This document shows positions 6,364 to 12,509 of a DNA stretch of 22,660 bases, in pieces. The notes under the pieces were generated by a model. It was not told the DNA's origin. It worked only from the letters and a program-made list of their open reading frames with translations, and did no database searches. The translations under genes and the position numbers were made by a program. Source of the DNA: a virus; the IMG/VR virus record IMGVR_UViG_3300045993_000137, positions 1 through 22,660 of that record; one strand, 5' to 3'. The first letter of the stretch is position 1, and every line of letters begins with the position of its first letter.

Positions 6364-7080
6364 ATGCGCGTAGAGACCCTGAAGGTGAATGGATATTCCA
6401 TCAATTTGCCCATTGGACTAGAAAGAACAATGGATACCCCTGTCCGAGACTCATATCAAGAGTTCCTCAAGGACTCAACCAGGGATGTGGTACGCCACTT
6501 AACCTGCCTCACAACGTTGCTACCCCCGGCAATCGAGCACCTGTACAGGCCAAAGGTACTCCATGCCTTCGGCGGTGTTGGGGCATCGGCTCAGGTAGTG
6601 GACCAAACAGTGGCGGGGGCTAAGCACTATTTCTTTGAGAGAGACCCCACTTGTGTGGAGTACCTCATGTGCCACTACCCCTTTGTGTACAAGATCGAGG
6701 ACTCCATGCCCATGCTGACAGGTACAAAACTGACAATCTTTGACGTCCTGTTACTGGACATGTCTGTCGGTACCATCAAGACCAAGGGGGTCAAGGAAAT
6801 GTGGGACAACGTGGCCCGTGCGGTCAAGGACAAACCTGAGATCGTAGTCTGGTTCACGGACACCTCATGTCACAAGATACACCTCAACTACAAGACCTAC
6901 GCCAAGGACTTTGGGGAAGACATTGACCCCACCGCTGACTCGTACCTGTTGGCCTACGACAGGTGGCTCAACGAGAAGGGTTTGACTATCACCGCGGCCA
7001 TGCGAGAGGCGGGTGAGTTCTACTGCGTTGTACAAAACGTTGACCAGCACAAACGATTCACGGCTATCCCCTACGTGTAG
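6364..7080 (+). CDS. Rossmann-fold methyltransferase-like protein
   Basis: This 238-residue protein has a class I methyltransferase-like core. The glycine-rich motif I is VLHAFGGVGASAQVV (residues 65-79). An acidic residue ends the second strand (FFERD, Glu92), and a motif IV-like LLLDMSVG is at 129-136. It has neither the DPPY/NPPY tetrapeptide of adenine-N6/cytosine-N4 enzymes nor the PCQ/ENV motifs of cytosine-C5 enzymes, so the substrate is open. The C-terminal DRWLNEKGLTI resembles the last strands of such folds. The ATG at 6364 is preceded by GAGAGGAAAACGAAA. It stands alone between a two-hairpin leader and a promoter, so it may be regulated independently. A role in base hypermodification is possible because of its neighbours, but methylation of a protein or small molecule is equally open. 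Confidence 0.68.
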   Translation: MRVETLKVNGYSINLPIGLERTMDTPVRDSYQEFLKDSTRDVVRHLTCLTTLLPPAIEHLYRPKVLHAFGGVGASAQVVDQTVAGAKHYFFERDPTCVEYLMCHYPFVYKIEDSMPMLTGTKLTIFDVLLLDMSVGTIKTKGVKEMWDNVARAVKDKPEIVVWFTDTSCHKIHLNYKTYAKDFGEDIDPTADSYLLAYDRWLNEKGLTITAAMREAGEFYCVVQNVDQHKRFTAIPYV

Positions 7081-7084
7081 ACGT

Positions 7085-7090
7085 TATAAT
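7085..7090 (+). promoter_or_regulatory. Consensus -10 box before the thymidylate-synthase cluster
   Basis: A perfect TATAAT is found five bases before the second copy of the leader repeat, the same spacing as at 3398-3409. No -35 match lies at 16-18 bases upstream, nor is there an extended -10 TG. It may need an activator, or may be weak. It would drive 7118-9226. Confidence 0.5.
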
Positions 7091-7095
7091 AGAGA

Positions 7096-7111
7096 CTTAC
7101 CAACTACGGAG
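7096..7111 (+). repeat. Leader repeat copy 2 (16 bp) with ribosome-binding site
   Basis: This is identical to 3409-3424 (CTTACCAACTACGGAG) and sits in the same position relative to the -10 box and the start codon. The GGAG is the Shine-Dalgarno sequence of the gene at 7118. Confidence 0.8.
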
Positions 7112-7117
7112 AACGAC

Positions 7118-7396
7118 ATGTCTCGTCCACTCAACAAGATCGCAAGTGAAATACTGGCTGACTGGGGTCCACCCGGTAAGTCTCAGCCGAACTACATCGT
7201 TTGGTGCAAGCCATACGTTGCGGCTATGCTATCGCTCCAGTCGATAGCCGATACCTATGGACTCGATCCAGCAGATGACATCGTGCTGCGGTTCCTCTGC
7301 AACTCCGCAGGGTGGCGCGGCCCAGTGGCGAAGCGTGTCAAAGCTGAACTCAACCAACTTCTGAAAGAGCGTCATGATTGTCCTCAAAGCAAATAA
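7118..7396 (+). CDS. Conserved phage hypothetical protein, 92 aa
   Basis: This soluble basic protein has an N-terminus SRPLNKIASEILADW and a C-terminal IVLRFLCNSAGWRGPVAKRVKAEL that are conserved among many phages of unrelated hosts. I know of no assigned function. The middle (YVAAMLSLQSIADTYGLD) is helical. The ATG at 7118 follows GGAGAACGAC from the leader repeat, so the longer frame from 7013 is not needed. It overlaps the thymidylate-synthase-fold gene by 23 bases, placing it first in that operon. Confidence 0.8.
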   Translation: MSRPLNKIASEILADWGPPGKSQPNYIVWCKPYVAAMLSLQSIADTYGLDPADDIVLRFLCNSAGWRGPVAKRVKAELNQLLKERHDCPQSK

Positions 7397-8360
7397 CGTC
7401 AACGAAGCCTACAGGGACGCCCTGTGGAACATGCGGGTGTCAGGGGTAAACGAGAAAACCCGCAACGGTTTGGCTAAGGTACACCCCCAACCTGTGTCTA
7501 CGGTTTACGCCAATCCTACCCAGCGTATGCTGTATGACGTCAAGCGTAACGCCAATCCTTTCTTCCACGTGATGGAGGCCATCTGGATGCTGGCAGGTCG
7601 CAATGACGTAGCGTTTGTAGCTACCTACGCTGCTAACATGAAGGACTTCAGCGATGATGGTCTCACTCTCAATGGAGCCTATGGCTACCGTTGGCGTCAT
7701 CACTTTGATGGAGATCAATTGGTATCTGTCATAGAACTACTTGCGGCTGACTACGAAACCCGCAGGGCTGTACTAGCAATGTGGGACCCATCAGTTGATG
7801 CAGATGGGGCCGTAACGTCCAAGGACGTACCCTGTAACACCCATGCCTACTTTCGGGTAGTTAGGGGTGACACGCTAAACATAACGGTTTGTAATCGCTC
7901 CAACGACATTATTTGGGGTTGCTACGGGGCCAATGCTGTACACATGTCGTTCTTGCTGGAGTTCGTAGCCAACGCTGTCGGACTCAACGTTGGTACGTAC
8001 ACCCAGGTGAGTAACAACTGGCATATGTACGAGCAACACTTTCCGTTGTTGGAGGGTATAGATGACCCCGACTGCTGTATGTACAGCCCCGATTGGACGC
8101 ATGTACCAGTCATGTCGGGGGATGATGATTACTTCCTGTTCTTAGAAGAAATCAACACCTTCATTTGTAACGTGCTGAACTTCAGCTTCCATGGTAGCTA
8201 CAAGTCCTCATATATCAATTGGGTACTACAACCGATGGCTAGAGCATGGGACGCCTACAAGCGTGGTAACTTTACAAGGGCCGTACAGTACACCTATACC
8301 ATTAAGGATACCGCTATACTAGTGGCTTGCGCTAACTGGCTACAAAGGAAACAAAAATGA
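7374..8360 (+). CDS. Thymidylate synthase-fold enzyme, probable dUMP hydroxymethylase
   Basis: This 328-residue enzyme belongs to the thymidylate synthase superfamily. The catalytic Cys is Cys154 in DVPCNTH. NRSND (Arg175, Asp178) matches the phosphate- and folate-binding QRSCD block. HMY at 217-219 matches His207/Tyr209 of the E. coli enzyme, and GAYGYRWR matches the GPVYGKQWR loop. Asn187 in YGANAVH aligns with Asn177 of E. coli, the residue that selects dUMP; dCMP hydroxymethylases carry Asp there. The substrate is therefore most likely dUMP. Sequence alone does not separate methylation (dTMP) from hydroxymethylation (5-hm-dUMP). The nearby 5-hmdU kinase-type gene favours the latter. The ATG lies inside the preceding gene, and the stop overlaps the HD gene as ATGA. 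Confidence 0.85.
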   Translation: MIVLKANNVNEAYRDALWNMRVSGVNEKTRNGLAKVHPQPVSTVYANPTQRMLYDVKRNANPFFHVMEAIWMLAGRNDVAFVATYAANMKDFSDDGLTLNGAYGYRWRHHFDGDQLVSVIELLAADYETRRAVLAMWDPSVDADGAVTSKDVPCNTHAYFRVVRGDTLNITVCNRSNDIIWGCYGANAVHMSFLLEFVANAVGLNVGTYTQVSNNWHMYEQHFPLLEGIDDPDCCMYSPDWTHVPVMSGDDDYFLFLEEINTFICNVLNFSFHGSYKSSYINWVLQPMARAWDAYKRGNFTRAVQYTYTIKDTAILVACANWLQRKQK

Positions 8361-8830
8361 TACGGTTCCAACGATTGTACGAAGCGGGGGCAGTGACTCG
8401 CTTCCATACCAAGCGAGTGCTTAACCGTCAGACGATAGCAGACCATAGTTGGGGGGTAGCAATGATCCTGTTGGAGATTTGCGAACCCAGCGTTGATCTA
8501 CTCAAGTCAGCCCTGACCCACGACCTTGCCGAGTCGGAGACTGGAGATATACCCGCCACGGCCAAGTGGGCTAGCCCAGACCTAGGTTGGGCTTTGGAGA
8601 AGCTGGAGTTTGAGTACAACAAACGGTTTGAGGTCAACTTTACGTTGTCTCCGCATGAGCAGGAGTGTCTCAAATGGGCAGACATGCTAGAGCTTATCAT
8701 GTACTGTCAGACCGAGGTGTCTATGGGCAACCTCAAGATGGAAGGTATTGTCAGGACAGGGATTACGTATTTGGACGCCCGTAACCCGCCAACACTTTTG
8801 GCGTCCGCATTTTTGGAGCTATTGAAATGA
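8357..8830 (+). CDS. HD-domain phosphohydrolase, YfbR-like 5'-nucleotidase type
   Basis: This 157-residue protein is a metal-dependent HD hydrolase. The ligands appear in order: His30 in ADHSW, His55-Asp56 in THDLAE, and Asp109 in KWADMLE. The TRFHT context near Arg15 and GDIPATAKW match the YfbR/deoxyribonucleoside 5'-monophosphatase group. Its length is slightly below the ~200 residues of bacterial YfbR. It is coupled by ATGA overlaps to the thymidylate-synthase-fold gene before it and the DUF3310 gene after it. In phages with hmdU-containing DNA, dTMP or dTTP hydrolases lower the thymidine pool so that the modified precursor is used. This gene fits that role, but the nucleotide preference cannot be read from the sequence. 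Confidence 0.85.
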   Translation: MIRFQRLYEAGAVTRFHTKRVLNRQTIADHSWGVAMILLEICEPSVDLLKSALTHDLAESETGDIPATAKWASPDLGWALEKLEFEYNKRFEVNFTLSPHEQECLKWADMLELIMYCQTEVSMGNLKMEGIVRTGITYLDARNPPTLLASAFLELLK

Positions 8831-9096
8831 GAGCAAATGATATGCAAGTAGGTGGTTCCCACTACAAGCAAGAGGGCACTCCCCAGCACTGGGACGTAGT
8901 CATCGCCCTCAATTGGGACTACCTTACTGGGGCTGCTACCAAGTACCTATGGAGGCTAGGCCGCAAGGGTGACGAAAACAAAGCCATCGAGGACATCGGT
9001 AAAGCCATTCACTTCCTTGAGAAGAAACGGGAAGTCATGATTGCTGAGCGTGAGCGCGGTGGCCCCACCCCTGGCTACGTCAACCAAGGAGAGTAA
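8827..9096 (+). CDS. DUF3310 family protein
   Basis: This 89-residue protein has the whole DUF3310 signature: QVGGSHYK near the N-terminus, QHWDVVIALNWDYLTG, AATKYLWRLGRKG, and EDIGKAIHFLEK. These small proteins are very common in phages and are often found beside nucleotide-metabolism genes; sometimes they are fused or labelled as nucleotide kinase-like. A biochemical role is not settled to my knowledge. The first ATG overlaps the HD gene stop (ATGA); a second in-frame ATG at 8842 is also directly before the conserved part. A basic C-terminal tail (ERERGGPTPGY) is likely disordered. Confidence 0.9.
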   Translation: MRANDMQVGGSHYKQEGTPQHWDVVIALNWDYLTGAATKYLWRLGRKGDENKAIEDIGKAIHFLEKKREVMIAERERGGPTPGYVNQGE

Positions 9097-9097
9097 C

Positions 9098-9226
9098 ATG
9101 AAGTACAAAGAAGTGTTTGATCACTTGGGTAACCCACACTACGCCAAGATTACTGACCGCGAGGGTATATTCATCGCGGTAGTAATGGTGGCCATTGTGT
9201 TGCTAACTTGGGTGTGGTCAAACTGA
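9098..9226 (+). CDS. Small single-pass membrane protein, 42 aa
   Basis: This short gene starts at the ATG at 9098, right after AAGGAGAGTAAC, one of the strongest ribosome-binding sites in the window. The product has a charged N-terminal 24 residues followed by one transmembrane segment, FIAVVMVAIVLLTWVW, and ends with SN. There is no lipobox. It is the last rightward gene, ten bases from the convergent spanin gene. A holin-related or superinfection-exclusion role is possible because of its size and position, but nothing proves it. Confidence 0.72.
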   Translation: MKYKEVFDHLGNPHYAKITDREGIFIAVVMVAIVLLTWVWSN

Positions 9227-9236
9227 AAGACATGAC

Positions 9237-9680
9237 CTACTTCGGCCAAGCCCCTTGCAACGTCACGGCTTGGACGGCCCACCCGTCAGCTTCTGCTGCA
9301 AGCCTTCTAGCCAAGTCTGTACTTCCAGCGAGTAGCTCACTGAGGGTAGCGACTTGGGTGGTACAGGCATTGAGATCAGTGGCAGCGGTTCGCACGGCAC
9401 CGGCAAGTGCGTCGCGCACCCCGACAGAAACACGACCAGCGCCAATAGCATCCAGCCGAACACGATCAGTAGCAGCTTGAGCGTCTGCCTGCGCTGCTGC
9501 GACCTTTGCTTGAGCATCAGCAAGTGCTTGCCTACTTGACCGTTCTCGGGATAGCTGTTCATTTGTGTACTCCTGCTTCAAAGTGTTTACTGCTGCATCC
9601 ATCCTATAGCCCTGCCAGGTCCAGGCCGAGCCAAACCCGACAATGATGGCAATAGTGGTAGAAATCAGAAGTGGGTTCAT
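9237..9680 (-). CDS. Rz: Rz-like inner-membrane spanin (i-spanin)
   Basis: This 147-residue protein has an N-terminal membrane anchor (LLISTTIAIIVGFGSAW, residues 4-20). A long Ala/Gln/Arg-rich coiled coil follows (about 35-75), then a periplasmic C-terminal region. This is the standard layout of Rz, which fuses inner and outer membrane with its lipoprotein partner at the end of lysis. The partner gene Rz1 lies entirely inside it in another frame. The start codon overlaps the holin-like gene stop (ATGA). Sequence identity within Rz families is low, so the assignment rests on topology, nesting and neighbours. Confidence 0.87.
   Translation of the reverse strand: MNPLLISTTIAIIVGFGSAWTWQGYRMDAAVNTLKQEYTNEQLSRERSSRQALADAQAKVAAAQADAQAATDRVRLDAIGAGRVSVGVRDALAGAVRTAATDLNACTTQVATLSELLAGSTDLARRLAAEADGWAVQAVTLQGAWPK
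9263..9562 (-). CDS. Rz1: Rz1-like outer-membrane lipoprotein spanin (o-spanin), nested in Rz
   Basis: This frame lies wholly within the Rz gene. It encodes a 99-residue protein with a basic n-region, a hydrophobic signal (LLLIVFGWMLLALVVF) and the lipobox LSGC with Cys49. The mature part is proline-rich (LPVPCEPLPLISMPVPPKSLP), the hallmark of Rz1. It would be lipidated, placed in the outer membrane and bind the C-terminus of Rz. AGGAG seven bases before the ATG at 9562 supports this start; a shorter form starting at residue 16 would give a more usual signal length. The host is therefore a Gram-negative bacterium. Confidence 0.9.
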   Translation of the reverse strand: MNSYPENGQVGKHLLMLKQRSQQRRQTLKLLLIVFGWMLLALVVFLSGCATHLPVPCEPLPLISMPVPPKSLPSVSYSLEVQTWLEGLQQKLTGGPSKP

Positions 9681-9871
9681 TTGGCGTTCTCGACGTTGTG
9701 CTTGTTCTCGAACACGTTGCCGGTGATATAAGCACCGACAGTCCCAATCACGACAAGCATGTAGTTAGCCCCTGCTGGGTCCATCTTCCCGCTGTACTGT
9801 AGCCAAGTCGCCAGCCAGCCTGTCATTATGGTGAGCAGGAAGCGTCGGCCACCAAACTTTTGCAGGTTCAC
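9677..9871 (-). CDS. Holin-like small membrane protein, GTG start
   Basis: This 64-residue protein has two membrane segments, about residues 11-28 (LLTIMTGWLATWLQYSG) and 36-55 (ANYMLVVIGTVGAYITGNVF). A short basic N-terminus and a charged tail flank them. The FGGRRFLL start and the TVGAYI segment are seen in many small phage membrane proteins encoded beside spanins. This makes a two-pass (class II-like) holin the best guess. The start is GTG, overlapping the upstream stop as GTGA, with GGGGAC ahead of it. No endolysin gene is seen next to it in this window. Confidence 0.7.
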   Translation of the reverse strand: MNLQKFGGRRFLLTIMTGWLATWLQYSGKMDPAGANYMLVVIGTVGAYITGNVFENKHNVENAK

Positions 9872-10227
9872 TTTGTCCCCGGTCTTGGTATTTGCCGCTC
9901 AATCAGACGATCCACCTTTGCGTTGAGCTCTTTGTACTGAAGAGAAATCTGGGATAGCGTATCTTGCTCTGCAGACTCCATGTGGGACATCTGCAAATGA
10001 ATATTGGTAGTATCTGCCTTTAGTAAGTCATCACTACGTTTCAAGTCGCTATACGCCAGTGTTCCAGTAACAATGAACGTGACAATGGTGACGATGATGG
10101 AGGGTGAGATAGTCTTGTCTATCTTCCACTTGTCCTCAGTTCGTCGGCGGTTGGTACGGATGATGTTGGCCCGAGACTCCACAGCCTCATCCAGAGCAGC
10201 AAAATCAGACTCAGTGAGGTTGCTCAT
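9868..10227 (-). CDS. Single-pass membrane protein with coiled coil, 119 aa
   Basis: The start is set at ATG 10227, which overlaps the upstream stop (ATGA); the frame extends to 10308 only inside the upstream gene. The protein has a charged cytoplasmic N-terminus with a RTNRRRTEDKW cluster. One transmembrane segment follows (SIIVTIVTFIVTGTLAYSDL, about residues 42-61), then a helical, probably coiled-coil C-terminal half (LQMSHMESAEQDTLSQIS, KELNAKVDRLIER). It is part of the lysis gene group and might be an antiholin, an accessory holin or a structural membrane protein. I do not recognise a specific family. Confidence 0.68.
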   Translation of the reverse strand: MSNLTESDFAALDEAVESRANIIRTNRRRTEDKWKIDKTISPSIIVTIVTFIVTGTLAYSDLKRSDDLLKADTTNIHLQMSHMESAEQDTLSQISLQYKELNAKVDRLIERQIPRPGTK

Positions 10228-10520
10228 AATATTTCCACTATGTGGTTGTGTCCAGGAGCAAAGTAATTGAGATACCTCGCAACGTAATGGGCTAGATCGC
10301 CTCTCCAACCTTGATCGAACAGTAGTGCTGGGATACGCATCGAAACCGTAGGTTTACCCTTCTCAGGCCACGCCAAGCACAGCAAAGACACCTCGGTGTA
10401 GTTGGCTAGGGTGTCCAACAAGGCTGTAGTAAGGTACAATGGGAACAATAGCTTCCAAGCCCCGCCGCGCTCGTATTGGATAGCCATTGGGTAGAGCAGT
10501 AGAGTGATGAGTGAGATCAT
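10224..10520 (-). CDS. Conserved phage lysis-region membrane protein, 98 aa
   Basis: The N-terminal half is hydrophobic (LITLLLYPMAIQY and LLFPLYLTTALLDTLANYTEVSLLCLAW) and looks like two membrane segments. The C-terminal half has the conserved FDQGWRGDLAHYVARYLNYFAPGHNHI motif of a small protein family often found in prophages and phages near lysis or tail-end genes. No function is known to me. CAGGAG lies ahead of the ATG, and both ends overlap neighbours by four bases. Confidence 0.75.
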   Translation of the reverse strand: MISLITLLLYPMAIQYERGGAWKLLFPLYLTTALLDTLANYTEVSLLCLAWPEKGKPTVSMRIPALLFDQGWRGDLAHYVARYLNYFAPGHNHIVEIL

Positions 10521-10840
10521 AGTTGGCTCCTGAGTGCTTTAGCTTCGGCTTCGATTGCTATTACCTTGCTGATTCCAAGTACTGGGGAGAGATCAACAGG
10601 TTTACCGAGCTTCAACGCTTCGACGGTCAGCAAAATGAAGTCCCGCAAGTTGCGCTGGGTCAGCGTGTTGGCTGCATCTAATTCAGCAAGTTGCTCAAGA
10701 GGTGTCGGTGGCTTTGGTGCGCGTAATGCTTCAAGTTCAGCATCGCCGATAGGGGTCATATCCTCAGTGATCAGATGATCCTGCGAACCATCAGCTTCAA
10801 ATGCCCAAATGGATTGATCTGGTTTTAGAAAGTGTTTCAT
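10517..10840 (-). CDS. Tail-fibre-associated small protein, 107 aa (possible assembly chaperone)
   Basis: This gene directly follows a fibre gene. Its N-terminus MKHFLKPDQSIWAFEADGSQDHLITEDMTPI is typical of small proteins encoded right after tail-fibre genes, some of which are fibre assembly chaperones. A proline hinge (APKPPTPLEQ) separates it from a helical C-terminal half (LDAANTLTQRNLRDFILLTVEALK). AAGGACTAAAA precedes the ATG. The chaperone role is inferred from position only. Confidence 0.7.
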   Translation of the reverse strand: MKHFLKPDQSIWAFEADGSQDHLITEDMTPIGDAELEALRAPKPPTPLEQLAELDAANTLTQRNLRDFILLTVEALKLGKPVDLSPVLGISKVIAIEAEAKALRSQL

Positions 10841-10849
10841 TTTTAGTCC

Positions 10850-12217
10850 TTATACAGACATCTCAGCCCATTGTATGCTACTACCAGTCCCTAAGCTTAT
10901 GGCAACACTATAGACAATTCCAGGAGGAACAATAAACCCCATATAAGCACGTTGCCCTGCTAAGTTAGTCACTTGTGGCCCAATAAGGGCTACACCACCT
11001 ACAGTTGCAGTCAGTGTAGCTGATCCAGCACTACAAATAACTGACATGCTTACGGCAATAGGTTTTCCCGTAGAATTTGTATAGCTAGTAGCTAAAACTT
11101 TAGCCGTTGCACGCCAAGTTTGATTAACCCCAAGTCCAGCATTCAAAGAATTAGAAGTGCCTGTTAACCCTGTGCCTGGACCTGAGAACTGCGTAGATGC
11201 TGTGATAGTAGTGCCTGTATAGGCATTTGCAGTATTGAGCGCATTTGCGGTCGTGGCTGTCGCTGCGTTACCAGAGCATGACTCAGAAACTCTAGCTGTA
11301 TCAACCCGAACCCCATAAGTACTGCTACCATTCCATCCCATTAAAGTAGGAAACGTTGGAGCCCATACAGTAGTGGCACTAGCATTGTTAACAACACTAC
11401 CTGTAGGTGATGTACCTTGGCTAGCGTCAAATATTACATGTCCGTTGCCATAATTCTTCCAGCCTAAGAAGTTAGCAACTGCTGTTGATCTATAATTAGC
11501 CCAATTAGTCTGATCACCAACAAGTGTAGTAGCATAGCTTACAGTCAAACCAACAGCGGTTCCCGTGAGACCTGTTCCCGGGCCATAGAACCCACCATTA
11601 CCGCTGAACGATCCAGTACGGCAATCAATCCATGCCTGAACCGTGTTGAGGTTTTGGTAGTCTCTGAACCCAATACCCCACCAAGATTGGATTGCTACAT
11701 TGTATACCGTGGAGGATGAACCATCTCCCGTACCTGCTCGAATAGCACATGTACCAGTAGTTCCAGGTAGAACTATTGGTCCCGTTGAAGTTAACCCAGC
11801 GACAGTATAGTTGTTGGCCGTATTTAGGGCATTAGCAGTACCTGAAGTGAGACTCGCAGCCGTGCCGGTCAACCCAGTAGCTGGACCTGCCAATGCTACC
11901 TGGAAAGTAACCTGTGTAGGTGTAAACTGAGCAACATATACACCGTTTACGGACATTCTAATGTCCGAAGTACCAGCACGATAAAAGCCAGAATTGTCCT
12001 CACTAACAAAGGACAACGCAGGAGCAGCCAAAGACCCGTTGGGCACCTTTAAGGGTGCCGTCATAGCACCTAATCCACTACGACTGAGACTGTCCGTTAA
12101 CGCACTAGACAAATCCAGCATTAAGGAATTAGCCCAATCTACAGTTATCGGGGTGCCAGCGACTACTGGGTATGACCCCAAAGGTAGTTGGTAAGTACCA
12201 TCCGATATACGGGCCAT
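10850..12217 (-). CDS. Tail fibre protein A, 455 aa
   Basis: This is a fibre protein with an N-terminal virion-binding segment (about residues 1-50, YQLPLG...PVVAGT...DWANSLM), shared with the 280-residue fibre encoded at 12510-13352. It is followed by a Ser/Thr/Gly-rich repetitive shaft. The motif GPGTGLTGT appears three times (once as GPATGLTGT) and ANALNTAN twice, as is usual for trimeric beta-structured fibres. The middle has short Trp-containing stretches (SWWGIGFRDYQNL, TNWANYRST). The C-terminal ~90 residues form a beta-rich end without an obvious endosialidase or lyase motif. The role is likely receptor binding. The ATG shares one base with the preceding stop (TAATG). Confidence 0.85.
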   Translation of the reverse strand: MARISDGTYQLPLGSYPVVAGTPITVDWANSLMLDLSSALTDSLSRSGLGAMTAPLKVPNGSLAAPALSFVSEDNSGFYRAGTSDIRMSVNGVYVAQFTPTQVTFQVALAGPATGLTGTAASLTSGTANALNTANNYTVAGLTSTGPIVLPGTTGTCAIRAGTGDGSSSTVYNVAIQSWWGIGFRDYQNLNTVQAWIDCRTGSFSGNGGFYGPGTGLTGTAVGLTVSYATTLVGDQTNWANYRSTAVANFLGWKNYGNGHVIFDASQGTSPTGSVVNNASATTVWAPTFPTLMGWNGSSTYGVRVDTARVSESCSGNAATATTANALNTANAYTGTTITASTQFSGPGTGLTGTSNSLNAGLGVNQTWRATAKVLATSYTNSTGKPIAVSMSVICSAGSATLTATVGGVALIGPQVTNLAGQRAYMGFIVPPGIVYSVAISLGTGSSIQWAEMSV

Positions 12218-12507
12218 TATTTTATCCCAAGAGGCAACGAAGATTGAAACGGAAGCATAATTTGAGTGCTGGCCACCTCATTCCTGAAGGACTCAACCGC
12301 AGCTGAGGTACTACGTTGCTGCATAGAGTTCTCAATCAGCAGAACGGGCAACCACGCTATGGCGCAGCCCTTCTCATCCTTCTGCTCTCCAGTATTAGGG
12401 TTGATCCCAGCAAGCTGAACAAACCACACGCAGCGGTGTAGCTTGCCGTCTTTGGCTTCCTCACACTTGCTGCCCAGTGGGCAAGTCAGGACTGTTTCTA
12501 ATTGCAT
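12217..12507 (-). CDS. Conserved phage protein between fibres, 96 aa
   Basis: This is a small protein with a cysteine-bearing N-terminal part (Cys9, Cys15, Cys26 and one near 48) that could bind metal. The conserved run LAGINPNTGEQKDEKGCAIAWLP and VESFRNEV are found in many phage proteins near tail or replication genes. No function is known to me. It sits between two fibre genes and is one base from overlap with the downstream one. Confidence 0.8.
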   Translation of the reverse strand: MQLETVLTCPLGSKCEEAKDGKLHRCVWFVQLAGINPNTGEQKDEKGCAIAWLPVLLIENSMQQRSTSAAVESFRNEVASTQIMLPFQSSLPLGIK

Positions 12508-12509
12508 GA

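Noticed and set aside
7040-7045. TTGACC as a -35 box for the promoter at 7085
   Set aside because: The distance to TATAAT is 39 bases, far from the 16-18 needed.
9227-9236. Terminator between the convergent blocks
   Set aside because: The ten-base gap and its surroundings show no GC-rich stem followed by T-run on either strand.
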